Below, piece by piece: positions 54,796-63,654 of a stretch of DNA of 64,000 bases. This DNA is from Deltaproteobacteria bacterium (lineage in GTDB: Bacteria; Myxococcota_A; Polyangia; Polyangiales; Ga0077539): contig JACRDB010000147.1 of the NCBI GenBank assembly GCA_016218725.1, positions 1 through 64,000 on the forward strand. Direction: 5' to 3'. Each line of letters starts with the position of its first letter. The first letter of the stretch is position 1. The notes under the pieces were generated by a model that did not search any database, had not been told where the DNA came from, and saw only the letters and a list, made by a program, of their open reading frames with translations. Position numbers and translations under genes: made by a program.

Positions 54796-56307
54796 TTATG
54801 GCGCGGCCCGCTCCGCGGCGGCCAGGGCCAGCGAGAGCACGCGCTCCGGGAGGAGGCCCAGGTACAAGACCCCGAGGGCCGCCCCGACGAGGGTGAAGAA
54901 GATCGTCCCCGACGCCATGGGCTGGGCCCTGGTGGCGCCCGGGGCCGGGTCCTTCATGAACATCTTCACGATGACCCCGAGGTAGTAGTACGCGCTCACC
55001 GCGCTGTTCACCACCACGATGGCCGCCAGGAGCCCGAGGCCCGAGTCCAGGGCCGTGCGCACGATGTAGAACTTCCCGAAGAAGCCCGCCGTGGGCGGCA
55101 CGCCCGTGAGCGAGAGCAGGAAGAACGTGAGCGCGAAGGCCGCCCACGGGTGCCTCTTGCCGAGCCCCGCGAGGTCATCAAAGGAAACAGCCTCGGCGCC
55201 GCGGCGCCCCGCGAGCATGAGCGCCCCGAAGGCCCCGACGTTCGAGACCGTGTACGCCAGGAGGTAGAACAGCACCGAGGCCACCGCCACGGCGCCCACG
55301 CCGCCGCCCCGGGGCGCCAGGACCACCCCCACCAGCAGGTACCCCGCGTGGGCGATGGAGCTGTACGCCAGCATGCGCTTGACGCTCGTCTGCACCAGCG
55401 CCGCGAGGTTCCCCACGGTCATGGTGAGCACCGCCACCCAGGCCATGAGCGCAGGCCACCCCGCCGCGCTGGAGGCGCTCCCCGCGTCGCCAAAGACCGT
55501 GAGCATCAACCGAAGGAACACCCCGAAGGCGGCGGTCTTTACAACCACCGACATGTACGCCGTTGTAGACGTAGGTGCGCCCTCGTAGGTGTCCGGCACC
55601 CACATATGGAAGGGCACGGCCCCGACCTTGAAGGCGAGGGCGGCGAGGATGAGCAGCATGGCCAGGATGGAGATCCGGGCCTTGTCTACCAGGAAGGGGT
55701 CCGGGGGCTGCTCGCCGGTGGGGTGCAGGGCCTGGGCGATGCCCGCGAAGTCCGTGTGGCCCGTGACGGTGTACAAGAGCGCCGCCCCGGCCAGGAGGAG
55801 CGCTGCGGCGAAGCTCCCGAGGAGGAAGTACTTGAGCGCGGCCTCCAGGGCCCTGGCGGACGTGCGGCGGTAGCCCGTCATGGCGTAGACCCCGAGGGAC
55901 ATGGTCTCCAGCGCCACGAAGAGCATCAGGGTGTCGCTGGCGCTCACCAGCATCATGGCCCCGCAGGAGGCGAAGCCGAGGAGCGGGTAGTACTCCCCGC
56001 GCTCGAGCTTGTGCTCGTGGAGGTAACCCCCGGCCAGGAGCGAGGCCAGGCCGCCTCCCAGGCCGATGACGGCGTCCAGGAAGAGGGAGGTCTTGTCGAT
56101 GACCAGGTAGCCGTGCAGGAGCCCGGAGTCGAGCGGGAGCCCGCGCTTCCAGAGGAGCAGGGCCGTGGAGCCCGCGACGAAGTGCACCAGGGCCGCGGGC
56201 ATGGCGAGGCCGCCCTCCTCGTCCTGGAAGGCGTCGATGAGCATCAGGGCCACGGCCCCGAAGGCCATGAGGAGAATGGGCGCCAGGGGCGCCAGCGTCT
56301 GGATCAC
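54796..56307 (-). CDS. nuoN: NADH-quinone oxidoreductase subunit N
   Basis: 503 residues from GTG 56307, overlapping the nuoM stop (GTGA). About 14 membrane helices. Antiporter-like family landmarks include the conserved Glu region LFVALETMSLGVYAMTGY, KVGAVPFHMWVPDTYEGAPTSTTAYMSVVVKTAAF with its Lys, and MLAYSSIAHAGYLLVGV. NuoN is one of three proton-pumping subunits of complex I, next to NuoM and NuoK. Length is normal. It is the last nuo gene of the operon. Confidence 0.96.
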   Translation of the reverse strand: MIQTLAPLAPILLMAFGAVALMLIDAFQDEEGGLAMPAALVHFVAGSTALLLWKRGLPLDSGLLHGYLVIDKTSLFLDAVIGLGGGLASLLAGGYLHEHKLERGEYYPLLGFASCGAMMLVSASDTLMLFVALETMSLGVYAMTGYRRTSARALEAALKYFLLGSFAAALLLAGAALLYTVTGHTDFAGIAQALHPTGEQPPDPFLVDKARISILAMLLILAALAFKVGAVPFHMWVPDTYEGAPTSTTAYMSVVVKTAAFGVFLRLMLTVFGDAGSASSAAGWPALMAWVAVLTMTVGNLAALVQTSVKRMLAYSSIAHAGYLLVGVVLAPRGGGVGAVAVASVLFYLLAYTVSNVGAFGALMLAGRRGAEAVSFDDLAGLGKRHPWAAFALTFFLLSLTGVPPTAGFFGKFYIVRTALDSGLGLLAAIVVVNSAVSAYYYLGVIVKMFMKDPAPGATRAQPMASGTIFFTLVGAALGVLYLGLLPERVLSLALAAAERAAP

Positions 56308-57980
56308 GGGTGACCTCCGGCGGGGCCCTGGGGGCCAGCGGGCGGCGGCGGGGTGAGGAGCGCCTCGTCAAGGAGCCAGGGCTCCTCGCGCTGGTTCTGG
56401 GCGATGGCGGTGCGGCGGGCGTTGTACACGGCCAGGAAGCTCTCGCAGGCCGGGTCGATGCGGGCGCGGAAGTACGTAGGGAAGAGCCCCACGGCGAAGA
56501 TCATCGCCAGGAGCGGCACGAGCCCGGTCCACTCCCGGGGGTTCAGGTCCGGCAGGTGGGCGTTCTTGGGGTTCCTGTTGGGCCCGAAGAACACCTTCTG
56601 CACCACCTCGAGCATATACACGGCCCCCACCACCACGCCGAAGGACGCCAGCATGGCGAAGAGCGGCCCGATGCTGGCCACCTCGCACTGACGGCTCCCG
56701 TCGCCCTGCACCATGCACCGGTAGGACACCCTCAGGAGGTCCGAGGTGAAGCTCCCGGTGATCACCAGGAACTCGCCGATGAAGCCGTTGGTCCCGGGCA
56801 GCCCGATGGAGCTCATGGTCACCACCACGAAGACCGCGGCGTACCAGGGCATCACCTTGGCCAGGCCCCCGAACTCCCCCACGTCGCGCGTGTGGCGGCG
56901 GTCGTAGAGCACCCCCACCAGGAGGAAGAGCGCGCCGGTGGAGATCCCGTGGTTCACCATCTGGAGGATGGCCCCGGAGAGCCCCGCGGGCGTGCGCGCC
57001 GTGAGCCCCAGCATCACGAACCCGAGGTGGCTCACGGACGAGTAGGCCACGAGCTTCTTGAAGTCGTGCTGGCGCCAGGCCACGAGCGCCCCGTACAGGA
57101 TCCCCACGCACGCCAGGATGGCGACGGTGGGCCCGATCCAGTGCGACGCGAAGGGGAAGAGCCCGAAGCCGAAGCGCAGGAACCCGTAGGTGCCGAGCTT
57201 CAGCATCACCGCGGCCAGGATGATGCTCCCGCCGGTGGGCGCCTCGGTGTGGGCGTCCGGGAGCCAGGTGTGCAGCGGGAACATCGGGACCTTGACCGCG
57301 AAGGCCACCGCGAAGGCCAGGAAGAGCCATTTCTCCGTGGACAGCGGGAAGGCCAGGCGCAGGAGGTCCAGGTAGTCGAAGCTGTAGTTCCCCGTCAGGC
57401 CCTTGTAGCGGGACACCATGTACAGGATCGCCAGGAGCATCCCGACGGAGCCCGCGAAGGTGTACAGGAAGAACTTCACCGCGGCGTACACCGCGTTGCG
57501 CCCGCCGAAGACGCCGATGATGAGGAACATCGGCACCAGCATCAGCTCCCAGAACACATAGAACAGGAACAGGTCCAGGGAGACGAAGGCGCCGATCATG
57601 GCCGACTGCAGGAGGAGCATCGCGGCGATGAACTCCTTCTGCTTGTTCCGGATCGTCCCGAAGGACACATACAGGGTCAGCGGGGTGAGGAACGTGGTGA
57701 GGAGCACCAGCCACAGGGAGATCCCGTCCACCGCGAGGTGGTACCGGATCCCGAGGGACGGGATCCACGCGTGGTCCTCCACGAAGCGGAAGCCCCGCGC
57801 CTGGACCGAGTGCGTGCTCCCGATCAGGAGCTGCAGCGACTGGCCGAAGAGGAAGAGCGAGGAGCCCACGGCCCAGGCCCGCATGACCTTCGGGGCCTGG
57901 CGCGGGATGAAGAGCGTGGCCAGGGCCGCCAGGGCCGGGAACCACACCAGCACCGAGAGGAGATGTCGTGAGGTGTTCAT
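56304..57980 (-). CDS. nuoM: NADH-quinone oxidoreductase subunit M
   Basis: 558 residues from ATG 57980, overlapping the nuoL stop (ATGA). Key segments are FYVFWELMLVPMFLIIGVFGG with the conserved Glu, AVKVPMFPLHTWLPDAHTEAPTGGSIILAAVMLKLGTYGF with the pumping Lys residues, and KKLVAYSSVSHLGFVMLGL. The chain is somewhat longer than the usual 500 residues, with an insertion near residue 440 (SYRCMVQGDGSRQCEVASIGP) containing two Cys and an extended C terminus. Confidence 0.96.
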   Translation of the reverse strand: MNTSRHLLSVLVWFPALAALATLFIPRQAPKVMRAWAVGSSLFLFGQSLQLLIGSTHSVQARGFRFVEDHAWIPSLGIRYHLAVDGISLWLVLLTTFLTPLTLYVSFGTIRNKQKEFIAAMLLLQSAMIGAFVSLDLFLFYVFWELMLVPMFLIIGVFGGRNAVYAAVKFFLYTFAGSVGMLLAILYMVSRYKGLTGNYSFDYLDLLRLAFPLSTEKWLFLAFAVAFAVKVPMFPLHTWLPDAHTEAPTGGSIILAAVMLKLGTYGFLRFGFGLFPFASHWIGPTVAILACVGILYGALVAWRQHDFKKLVAYSSVSHLGFVMLGLTARTPAGLSGAILQMVNHGISTGALFLLVGVLYDRRHTRDVGEFGGLAKVMPWYAAVFVVVTMSSIGLPGTNGFIGEFLVITGSFTSDLLRVSYRCMVQGDGSRQCEVASIGPLFAMLASFGVVVGAVYMLEVVQKVFFGPNRNPKNAHLPDLNPREWTGLVPLLAMIFAVGLFPTYFRARIDPACESFLAVYNARRTAIAQNQREEPWLLDEALLTPPPPAGPQGPAGGHP

Positions 57981-60625
57981 GGAGCCCTCGTTCCGGGGGC
58001 GGAGGGGGCGGGGGTGGGCGGGGCGCCGGCGCCACCCTCCGGCGGAGCGCCTCCGGCGCCGCCCTGGACCAGGGCGGTGACCACGGTCACCTTCCCGAAG
58101 GCGTTGTGGGCCTCCAGCGCCGCGCACCGTGGCGCCGTGAACTGCTGCTGCGTGCGCGTCTCCGCGGTGGCCTCCACCTGCGCCATGGAGGGCGCCGAGA
58201 GCGCCTCCAGGGCCGCGGCGCGATGGCACTGGCGCCCCGGGGGTTGGTCCTCGCGCGGGGCGTAGAACGCCCAGCGGTAGGTGTACCCCGGACCGCCGAC
58301 GGCCTCCAGCACCGTAGAGCCCCCCTCGGTGCGCTGGGTCACCTGCGCCCGGGGCAGGAGCACCGCCCAGGACACCATGGCCACCAGGCCCACGCTCACC
58401 AGCATCCCGTACACCTGGATGCTCCCGGTGTGGGCCAGGCGCAGCACCCGCCCGGAGCTGACCGCGACGAAGCCCGTGAGGTTCACCAGCCCGTCCACGA
58501 AGTGCTTGTCAAAGAGCGCCGCGAAGTTCGCGAACGCCCGGAAGGGCCGCACGATCACCGCGTCGTAGAGCTCGTCCACGCGCCACTTGTCGTACACGAG
58601 CTGGTAGAGCACCTTCGCCCGCTCGGCCAGGCGCTGGGCGGGCTCGCCCTTCTCCTGGATGTACACGTAGTACGCCAGGCCCAGCCCCGTGGCCCAGGCC
58701 CCGAGGCCCCCCACCATCGCCGGCCAGGCCACCCGGTGGTTGAGCTCCAGGTGCCGGTTGGCCGTCAGCACGTCCACCACCGCATGCTCCAGAAAGCGCG
58801 GCAGGATGCCCTCCTTGTGCGTCCAGATGGACGGCAGCCCCAGCACCCCCACCAGCAGCGAACCGGCCGCAAGCACCAGGAGCACCGCGGTCATCACCTT
58901 CATGTCCCAGCGGTCCTCGGAGGGTGGCCCGGCCTCGCCATGGCCGTGACCATGATCGTGGTCTTCCCCGTGCGCGTGGCCTTCGCCGTGTGCGTCGCTG
59001 TGGGATGATGTAGGAGCGCCACCCACCCCGGCAAGCTCCTTGAGGAAGGCGGGCTCCGGGCCGAGGAAGGCCTTGATGTACAGCCGGCACATGTAGAACG
59101 AGGTCAGCGTGGCGGCGGCGACGCCGGTGAAATAGACGATCTTGCCGACGCGCGGGGCCATGGGGTTGGCCAGGGCGCGGAACAGGATCTCGTCCTTGGA
59201 GAAGAAGCCCGAGGTGAGGGGCGTGCCGATGATGGCCAGGGTGGCCACGGCGAAGGACAGGTGCGTGCTCGGGAGGTACTTCTTGAGCCCGCCGAGCTCG
59301 CGCAGGTCCTGCTTCTCGTGGCAGGCGTGCATCACGGCGCCGGCGCCGAGGAAGAGGCAGGCCTTGAAGAAGGCGTGGGTGAACACGTGGAAGAAGCCCG
59401 CGGAGAAGGCCCCGGAGCCGCAGCCCATGAACATGAACCCGAGCTGCGACACCGTGGAGTACGCCAGGACCTTCTTGAGCTCCACCTGCGTGACGGCGAT
59501 GGTGGCCGCGAAGAGGGCCGTGGCCGCGCCGGTGAGGGCCACGATGTTGAGCACCGTGGGGAACAGCACGAAGACGAAGCTCAGCCGACACAGGAGGTAG
59601 ATCCCCGCGGTGACCATGGTGGCCGCGTGGATCAGCGCGGAGACGGGCGTGGGGCCCGCCATGGCGTCCGGGAGCCACACGAAGAGCGGGAGCTGGGCGC
59701 TCTTGCCGCAGCAGCCGACGAAGAGGAGCAGGCACGCCAGGCCGCCCCAGGTGGGGTTCATGCGCTCCAGGTGGGCCACCAGCCATGCCGAGCGCCCGAG
59801 GCCCGGCACCACGTCCGCCAGGAAGCCCCCGAGGTTGGTGGGCTCCGCCAGCGCCTGGAGGAAGGCGGGGTTGGCGGTGACGTGCTCGCGCAGCACGTCG
59901 AAGCGGTAGCTGCCGCCCTTCCAGGCCAGGATGGTCATCCCGAGGAGGAAGCCCGCGTCGCCGATGCGGTTCACGATGAAGGCCTTGCGGCCCGCGAAGG
60001 CGTAGTCGCTGCGCTCGTACCAGAACCCGATGAGGAGGTAGGAGCACAGCCCCACGCCCTCCCATCCGAGGAACATCAGCACCATGCTGTCCCCGAGGAT
60101 GAGGTTCAGCATGGAGAAGATGAACAGGTTCAGGTACGCGAAGAAGCGCGCGTAGCCATGGTCGTGGGACATGTACCCCGCGGAGTACACGTGGATGAGC
60201 GTCCCGATGCCCGTGACCACCAGCAGCATCACCGCCGAGAGGTCGTCCAGGACGTAGCGCACGCTCAGCATCTCGCTGGTGCTCGGGCCCGTGGGGGCGG
60301 AGAACCACTCCCAGGGCCGCCCGAAGAGGCTCGGCACGCAGGACACCACGCGCCGGACGTGCTCCGCCGCCTCGGCGCCGCCTCCCGAGGGAGCGTGGCC
60401 GCTCTTCAGGAGCGCCGCGAAGGCCACCAGGGACAGGAGGAAGGAGCCCGCCACGCTGGCGATGCCCGCGATGTAGACCCCCTCGCGGCCCAGGCGCTTG
60501 CCGTAGAGCCCGTTGATCACCGCCCCGAGGAGCGGCAGGGCCACCACCCAGCCGAGGACGCCGTAGTGGTCCGGCGCGGCGTGCAGGAGGTTCCCGAGAT
60601 CGACCCGTAGACCGAGGATGTTCAT
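57977..60625 (-). CDS. nuoL: NADH-quinone oxidoreductase subunit L with His-rich insert and long tail
   Basis: 882 residues from ATG 60625; typical NuoL has 610-700. The antiporter core is intact: MFLGWEGVGLCSYLLIGFWY, FVWLPDAMAGPTPVSALIHAATMVTAGIYLL, VELKKVLAYSTVSQLGFMFMG and FFKACLFLGAGAVMH. A loop near residue 565 is His-rich (HAHGEDHDHGHGHGE), a possible metal-binding stretch. After the last helices, about 120 extra residues form a soluble tail with a few Cys, rich in Ala/Pro at its end. The tail and His insert are not part of the standard subunit. Confidence 0.95.
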   Translation of the reverse strand: MNILGLRVDLGNLLHAAPDHYGVLGWVVALPLLGAVINGLYGKRLGREGVYIAGIASVAGSFLLSLVAFAALLKSGHAPSGGGAEAAEHVRRVVSCVPSLFGRPWEWFSAPTGPSTSEMLSVRYVLDDLSAVMLLVVTGIGTLIHVYSAGYMSHDHGYARFFAYLNLFIFSMLNLILGDSMVLMFLGWEGVGLCSYLLIGFWYERSDYAFAGRKAFIVNRIGDAGFLLGMTILAWKGGSYRFDVLREHVTANPAFLQALAEPTNLGGFLADVVPGLGRSAWLVAHLERMNPTWGGLACLLLFVGCCGKSAQLPLFVWLPDAMAGPTPVSALIHAATMVTAGIYLLCRLSFVFVLFPTVLNIVALTGAATALFAATIAVTQVELKKVLAYSTVSQLGFMFMGCGSGAFSAGFFHVFTHAFFKACLFLGAGAVMHACHEKQDLRELGGLKKYLPSTHLSFAVATLAIIGTPLTSGFFSKDEILFRALANPMAPRVGKIVYFTGVAAATLTSFYMCRLYIKAFLGPEPAFLKELAGVGGAPTSSHSDAHGEGHAHGEDHDHGHGHGEAGPPSEDRWDMKVMTAVLLVLAAGSLLVGVLGLPSIWTHKEGILPRFLEHAVVDVLTANRHLELNHRVAWPAMVGGLGAWATGLGLAYYVYIQEKGEPAQRLAERAKVLYQLVYDKWRVDELYDAVIVRPFRAFANFAALFDKHFVDGLVNLTGFVAVSSGRVLRLAHTGSIQVYGMLVSVGLVAMVSWAVLLPRAQVTQRTEGGSTVLEAVGGPGYTYRWAFYAPREDQPPGRQCHRAAALEALSAPSMAQVEATAETRTQQQFTAPRCAALEAHNAFGKVTVVTALVQGGAGGAPPEGGAGAPPTPAPSAPGTRAP

Positions 60626-60632
60626 GGCAGGC

Positions 60633-61019
60633 TCAGCCCTTGAGGGTGTCCGCGGCGTCCGTGCGGATCGTCTTGCGGAGTCGGTAGAAGGCAAGCACGA
60701 TCGCCAGGCCCACGGCGGCCTCCGCCGCGGCCACGGCGATCACGAAGAACGCGAAGACCTGCCCGTGGTGCGCGATGGCGCTCTGGCTGGCGTAGCCCGC
60801 GGCGGCGGCGAGCGCCTCCGGGGTCGCGGGCTCCGCGCCCGCGGGCACCATGGACGGCTGCCAGCGGTTGGCGGCCACCAGCGTGAGGTTCACGGCGTTG
60901 AGCATTAGCTCGATGGACATCAGCGCCACGAGGGCGTTGCGCCGCACGAGGAAGCCCACGGCCCCGGTGGTGAAGAGCACCGAGGCCAGCGCGAGGTAGT
61001 GCCCGAGGGTCACGGTCAT
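60633..61019 (-). CDS. nuoK: NADH-quinone oxidoreductase subunit K
   Basis: 128 residues from ATG 61019, overlapping the nuoJ stop (ATGA). Three helices with the conserved Glu residues in LVALMSIELMLNAVNLTLVA and FFVIAVAAAEAAVGLAIVLAFYR. The loop between helices 2 and 3 (PSMVPAGAEPATPEALAAAAGY) is about 25 residues longer than usual; the family norm is about 100 residues. It forms part of the membrane proton path of complex I. Confidence 0.95.
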   Translation of the reverse strand: MTVTLGHYLALASVLFTTGAVGFLVRRNALVALMSIELMLNAVNLTLVAANRWQPSMVPAGAEPATPEALAAAAGYASQSAIAHHGQVFAFFVIAVAAAEAAVGLAIVLAFYRLRKTIRTDAADTLKG

Positions 61020-61630
61020 GACCGTCCTCCGGAGGGGCCCTCGCCGTCCTCGGCCGCGGGGGCCTGGTCCGACGGCAGGGGGTTGTTGGCGTCGGGCCCG
61101 AGGCCCGTGGCGAGGCGCACCTTGTCGTGGTGCCCGCGGGCGACCGCGAAGGCCCCCACCACCGCGGCGGTGAGCAGCACCGAGGCCAGCTCGAAGGGCA
61201 ACACCGCCGGGCCGAAGAGGTAGCCCCCCACCTCCCGGAGCGTCCCGTAGGACGGCGGGCGCAGCACCCGCTCCGGGCGGTACGAGAGCACCACCATGGC
61301 CGAGAGGGCGCCCACGCACACCGCCGCGCCGCTGCCCAGCCACCGGGGGGTGCGCCCCGCCCCGTCGTCCGGGGCGTCCGCCGCGGGCCCGAGGAGCATG
61401 ATCACGAACACGAAGAGCACCACCACGGCGCCCACGTACACGATGAGCTGCACCGCCGCGAGGAAATGCGCGGACAGGGTCATGTAGAGCCCCGCCAGCG
61501 ACAGGATGTGAAAGAACAGCCCCACCGCGCACCGGATCGCGCTCCGGTATGAGATGGTCGCGACGGCGCTCCCCACCGCGAGGAGGCTCAGGAGCCCGAA
61601 GGCCACCAGCTCCACCTTGGACGACGGCAT
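61016..61630 (-). CDS. nuoJ: NADH-quinone oxidoreductase subunit J
   Basis: 204 residues from ATG 61630, one base after the nuoF stop. Five helices, with the conserved AIRCAVGLFFHILSLAGLYMTLSAHFLAAVQLIVYVGAVVVLFVFVIMLL block. The C terminus has an acidic, Pro-rich cytoplasmic tail. In the common order nuoG, H and I lie between F and J; here they are missing and J follows F directly. Confidence 0.95.
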   Translation of the reverse strand: MPSSKVELVAFGLLSLLAVGSAVATISYRSAIRCAVGLFFHILSLAGLYMTLSAHFLAAVQLIVYVGAVVVLFVFVIMLLGPAADAPDDGAGRTPRWLGSGAAVCVGALSAMVVLSYRPERVLRPPSYGTLREVGGYLFGPAVLPFELASVLLTAAVVGAFAVARGHHDKVRLATGLGPDANNPLPSDQAPAAEDGEGPSGGRS

Positions 61631-61631
61631 G

Positions 61632-62975
61632 TTACCTCAACTCCGGGGCGGGCTTCTTCGTCCGCACCGCCTCCTCGAATTCGTTTCGGAAGAGCTTCAA
61701 GATCCCCAGCATGGGCATCGCCGCCCCGTCCCCCAGGGCGCAGATGGTGTTGCCCATGATGTTGTTGGCCACGTCCGTGAGCGTGTCCAGGTCGCGCTCG
61801 GTGGCCTCGCCGCGCGCGAACTTGCGGCACAGCCGCGCCATCCACGCGCAGCCCTCGCGGCAGGGCGTGCACTGCCCGCAGCTCTCGTGGGCGTAGAACA
61901 TCATCAGGTTCTCCGCCGCGCGCACCATGGACGTCTGGTCGTCCATCACGATCGCGCAGCAGGTCCCGAGCATGGTCCCCAGCGCCCGGAAGGTGTCCAC
62001 CCCCATGGGCACGTCGAAATGGCTCTTGCCGTGCCACGCGTGGAGCACGCTCTTCGGGTCCGGGGCATGCACCAGGTCCTCCTCGCGGAGCACCGGGGTG
62101 GAGCTCCCGCCCGGCACCACGCACTTCACCTTGCGCCCGCCGCGCACCCCGCCGCCGAGGTCTTCAATCAGCTCCCGGAGCGTGAGCCCCACGGGGCCCT
62201 CGTACACCCCGGGCTTGTTCACGTGCCCGCTCACCCCGTAGAGCCTCACGCCCCCGTCCTTCAGGTGGTGGAGCCTCCCGAGCTTGGAGAAATTCTCCCC
62301 GCCCAGTTCGAGAATGGTCGGCACCGCCGCCAGGGACTCCAGGTTGTTCACGATGGTCGGCGCCCCGAAGGCCCCCACCACCGCGGGGAACGGGGGCTTG
62401 AGCCGCGGCTCGCCCCGGGCGCCCTCCAGGGAGTTCAGGAGCGCGGTCTCCTCGCCGCAGATGTAGGCCCCGGCCCCGGCGTGGATCACCACGTCCAGCG
62501 GGAAGTCCTTGCCGAGCACGCGGCTGCCGAGGTAGCCCGCCTCGCGCGCCTCGCGCACCGCCTGCTGCATCCTCCGGATGGACAGCACCAGCTCGCCGCG
62601 GATGTAGCAGAACACCGTGTGGACGTTGAGCGCCAGCGCCGCGATGAGGAAGCCCTCCACGCAGCGGTGAGGGTCGAGCTCCATGAGCGTGCGGTCTTTG
62701 AAGGTCCCGGGCTCGCCCTCGTCGGCGTTGACGGCGATGTAGTTGGGCTTCCCGGGGTTGGGCTTGAGGAAGCTCCATTTCATCCCCATGGGGAAGCCCG
62801 CCCCCCCGCGGCCCCGGAGGTTGGCCGCCTTGACCTCCTCCAGGATCTTCGCGGGCTCCATCTCCAGGGCCCTGCGGAGGCTCTGGTAGCCGCCGCTCTT
62901 CAGGTACGCCGCGAGCGTCCAGCTCTCCGGCGTGCCGTAGTTCTTCGTGAGAATGCGCACCCTCTCGACGGCCAT
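61632..62975 (-). CDS. nuoF: NADH-quinone oxidoreductase subunit F
   Basis: 447 residues from ATG 62975. NADH/FMN-binding motifs: LRGRGGAGFPMGMKW near residue 53, VNADEGEPGTFKDR, and AGAGAYICGEETALLNSLEG. The N3 [4Fe-4S] ligands are in ESCGQCTPCREG plus a later Cys in NTICALGDGAAMP. It accepts hydride from NADH on FMN and passes electrons to the peripheral arm. It starts 7 bp after nuoE. Confidence 0.97.
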   Translation of the reverse strand: MAVERVRILTKNYGTPESWTLAAYLKSGGYQSLRRALEMEPAKILEEVKAANLRGRGGAGFPMGMKWSFLKPNPGKPNYIAVNADEGEPGTFKDRTLMELDPHRCVEGFLIAALALNVHTVFCYIRGELVLSIRRMQQAVREAREAGYLGSRVLGKDFPLDVVIHAGAGAYICGEETALLNSLEGARGEPRLKPPFPAVVGAFGAPTIVNNLESLAAVPTILELGGENFSKLGRLHHLKDGGVRLYGVSGHVNKPGVYEGPVGLTLRELIEDLGGGVRGGRKVKCVVPGGSSTPVLREEDLVHAPDPKSVLHAWHGKSHFDVPMGVDTFRALGTMLGTCCAIVMDDQTSMVRAAENLMMFYAHESCGQCTPCREGCAWMARLCRKFARGEATERDLDTLTDVANNIMGNTICALGDGAAMPMLGILKLFRNEFEEAVRTKKPAPELR

Positions 62976-62982
62976 GGCAATC

Positions 62983-63522
62983 CTATTTTTCCCCGCGGGG
63001 CGCGAGGCCCACGGGCGAGAAGGTGACCGCCTTGCGCTCGTCGGCGCGCTTCTTCGCGCCCTCCAGCAGGGCGTCGAGGCCCTCGACGGTGAGGTCCTCG
63101 TGGTACTCGTCGTTGAGCTGCACCATGGGCCCCTGGCCGCAGGCCGCGAGGCACTCGGCCTTGAGGAGCGTCCACTCGCCGTCCTTGGAGGTCTCCCCGG
63201 CGTGGCAGCCGAGCTTCTTCTCCAGCGCCTCTTGAATGCCCTTGGCGCCGCGCAGCTCGCAGGACAGCGTGCGGCACACCCACACGACGTTCCGCCCGAC
63301 CTTCTTCTGCTGGTACAGCGTGTAGAAGGTCACCACCCCCTGCACCTCCGCGGTGGACACCCCCAGCGTGGAGGCCACGTAGTCCACCACCGCCGGCGAG
63401 CACCAGCCCTCCTGCTCCTGGCACAGGTGCAGGAGCGGCAGCGTCAGGGCCTTGCGGGTGGGGTAGCGTGGGAGGAGCTCGTCAAGAATCGCTCGGCGTT
63501 CTGCGGTCAGCTCGAAAGCCAT
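62983..63522 (-). CDS. nuoE: NADH-quinone oxidoreductase subunit E
   Basis: 179 residues from ATG 63522, first gene of the operon. The thioredoxin-like domain carries the [2Fe-2S] N1a ligands: Cys in WVCRTLSCELRGA and in AECLAACGQGPMVQLND. The N-terminal helical part (LPLLHLCQEQEGWCSPAVVDYVASTLGV) matches the family. It pairs with NuoF in the NADH dehydrogenase module. The 132-bp gap to the divergent esterase gene should contain the operon promoter; no convincing minus-strand boxes were found. Confidence 0.96.
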   Translation of the reverse strand: MAFELTAERRAILDELLPRYPTRKALTLPLLHLCQEQEGWCSPAVVDYVASTLGVSTAEVQGVVTFYTLYQQKKVGRNVVWVCRTLSCELRGAKGIQEALEKKLGCHAGETSKDGEWTLLKAECLAACGQGPMVQLNDEYHEDLTVEGLDALLEGAKKRADERKAVTFSPVGLAPRGEK

Positions 63523-63640
63523 CGGTAGGTTCGTCCGTCCTCCCGGAGAGTCCTCGCGACCCTCCGGGCGGGCGGGACGCTAGTCAGCCCCGTTCCGGGT
63601 GTCAATACGCCGGCGCCATGCACCGGAGTCCGCCGGAGGC

Positions 63641-63646
63641 TATAGT
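63641..63646 (+). promoter_or_regulatory. TATAGT -10-like box, leaderless spacing
   Basis: TATAGT lies 8 bp before the esterase ATG at 63655, in the 132-bp divergent gap shared with nuoE. The -35 region is poor. If used, transcription would start at about the A of the ATG. Confidence 0.3.
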
Positions 63647-63654
63647 TTCCGGCG

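Noticed and set aside
54796..60625. Mrp-type Na+/H+ antiporter or formate hydrogenlyase reading of the L/M/N genes
   Set aside because: nuoJ, K, E and F lie in the same operon, which fixes these as complex I subunits.
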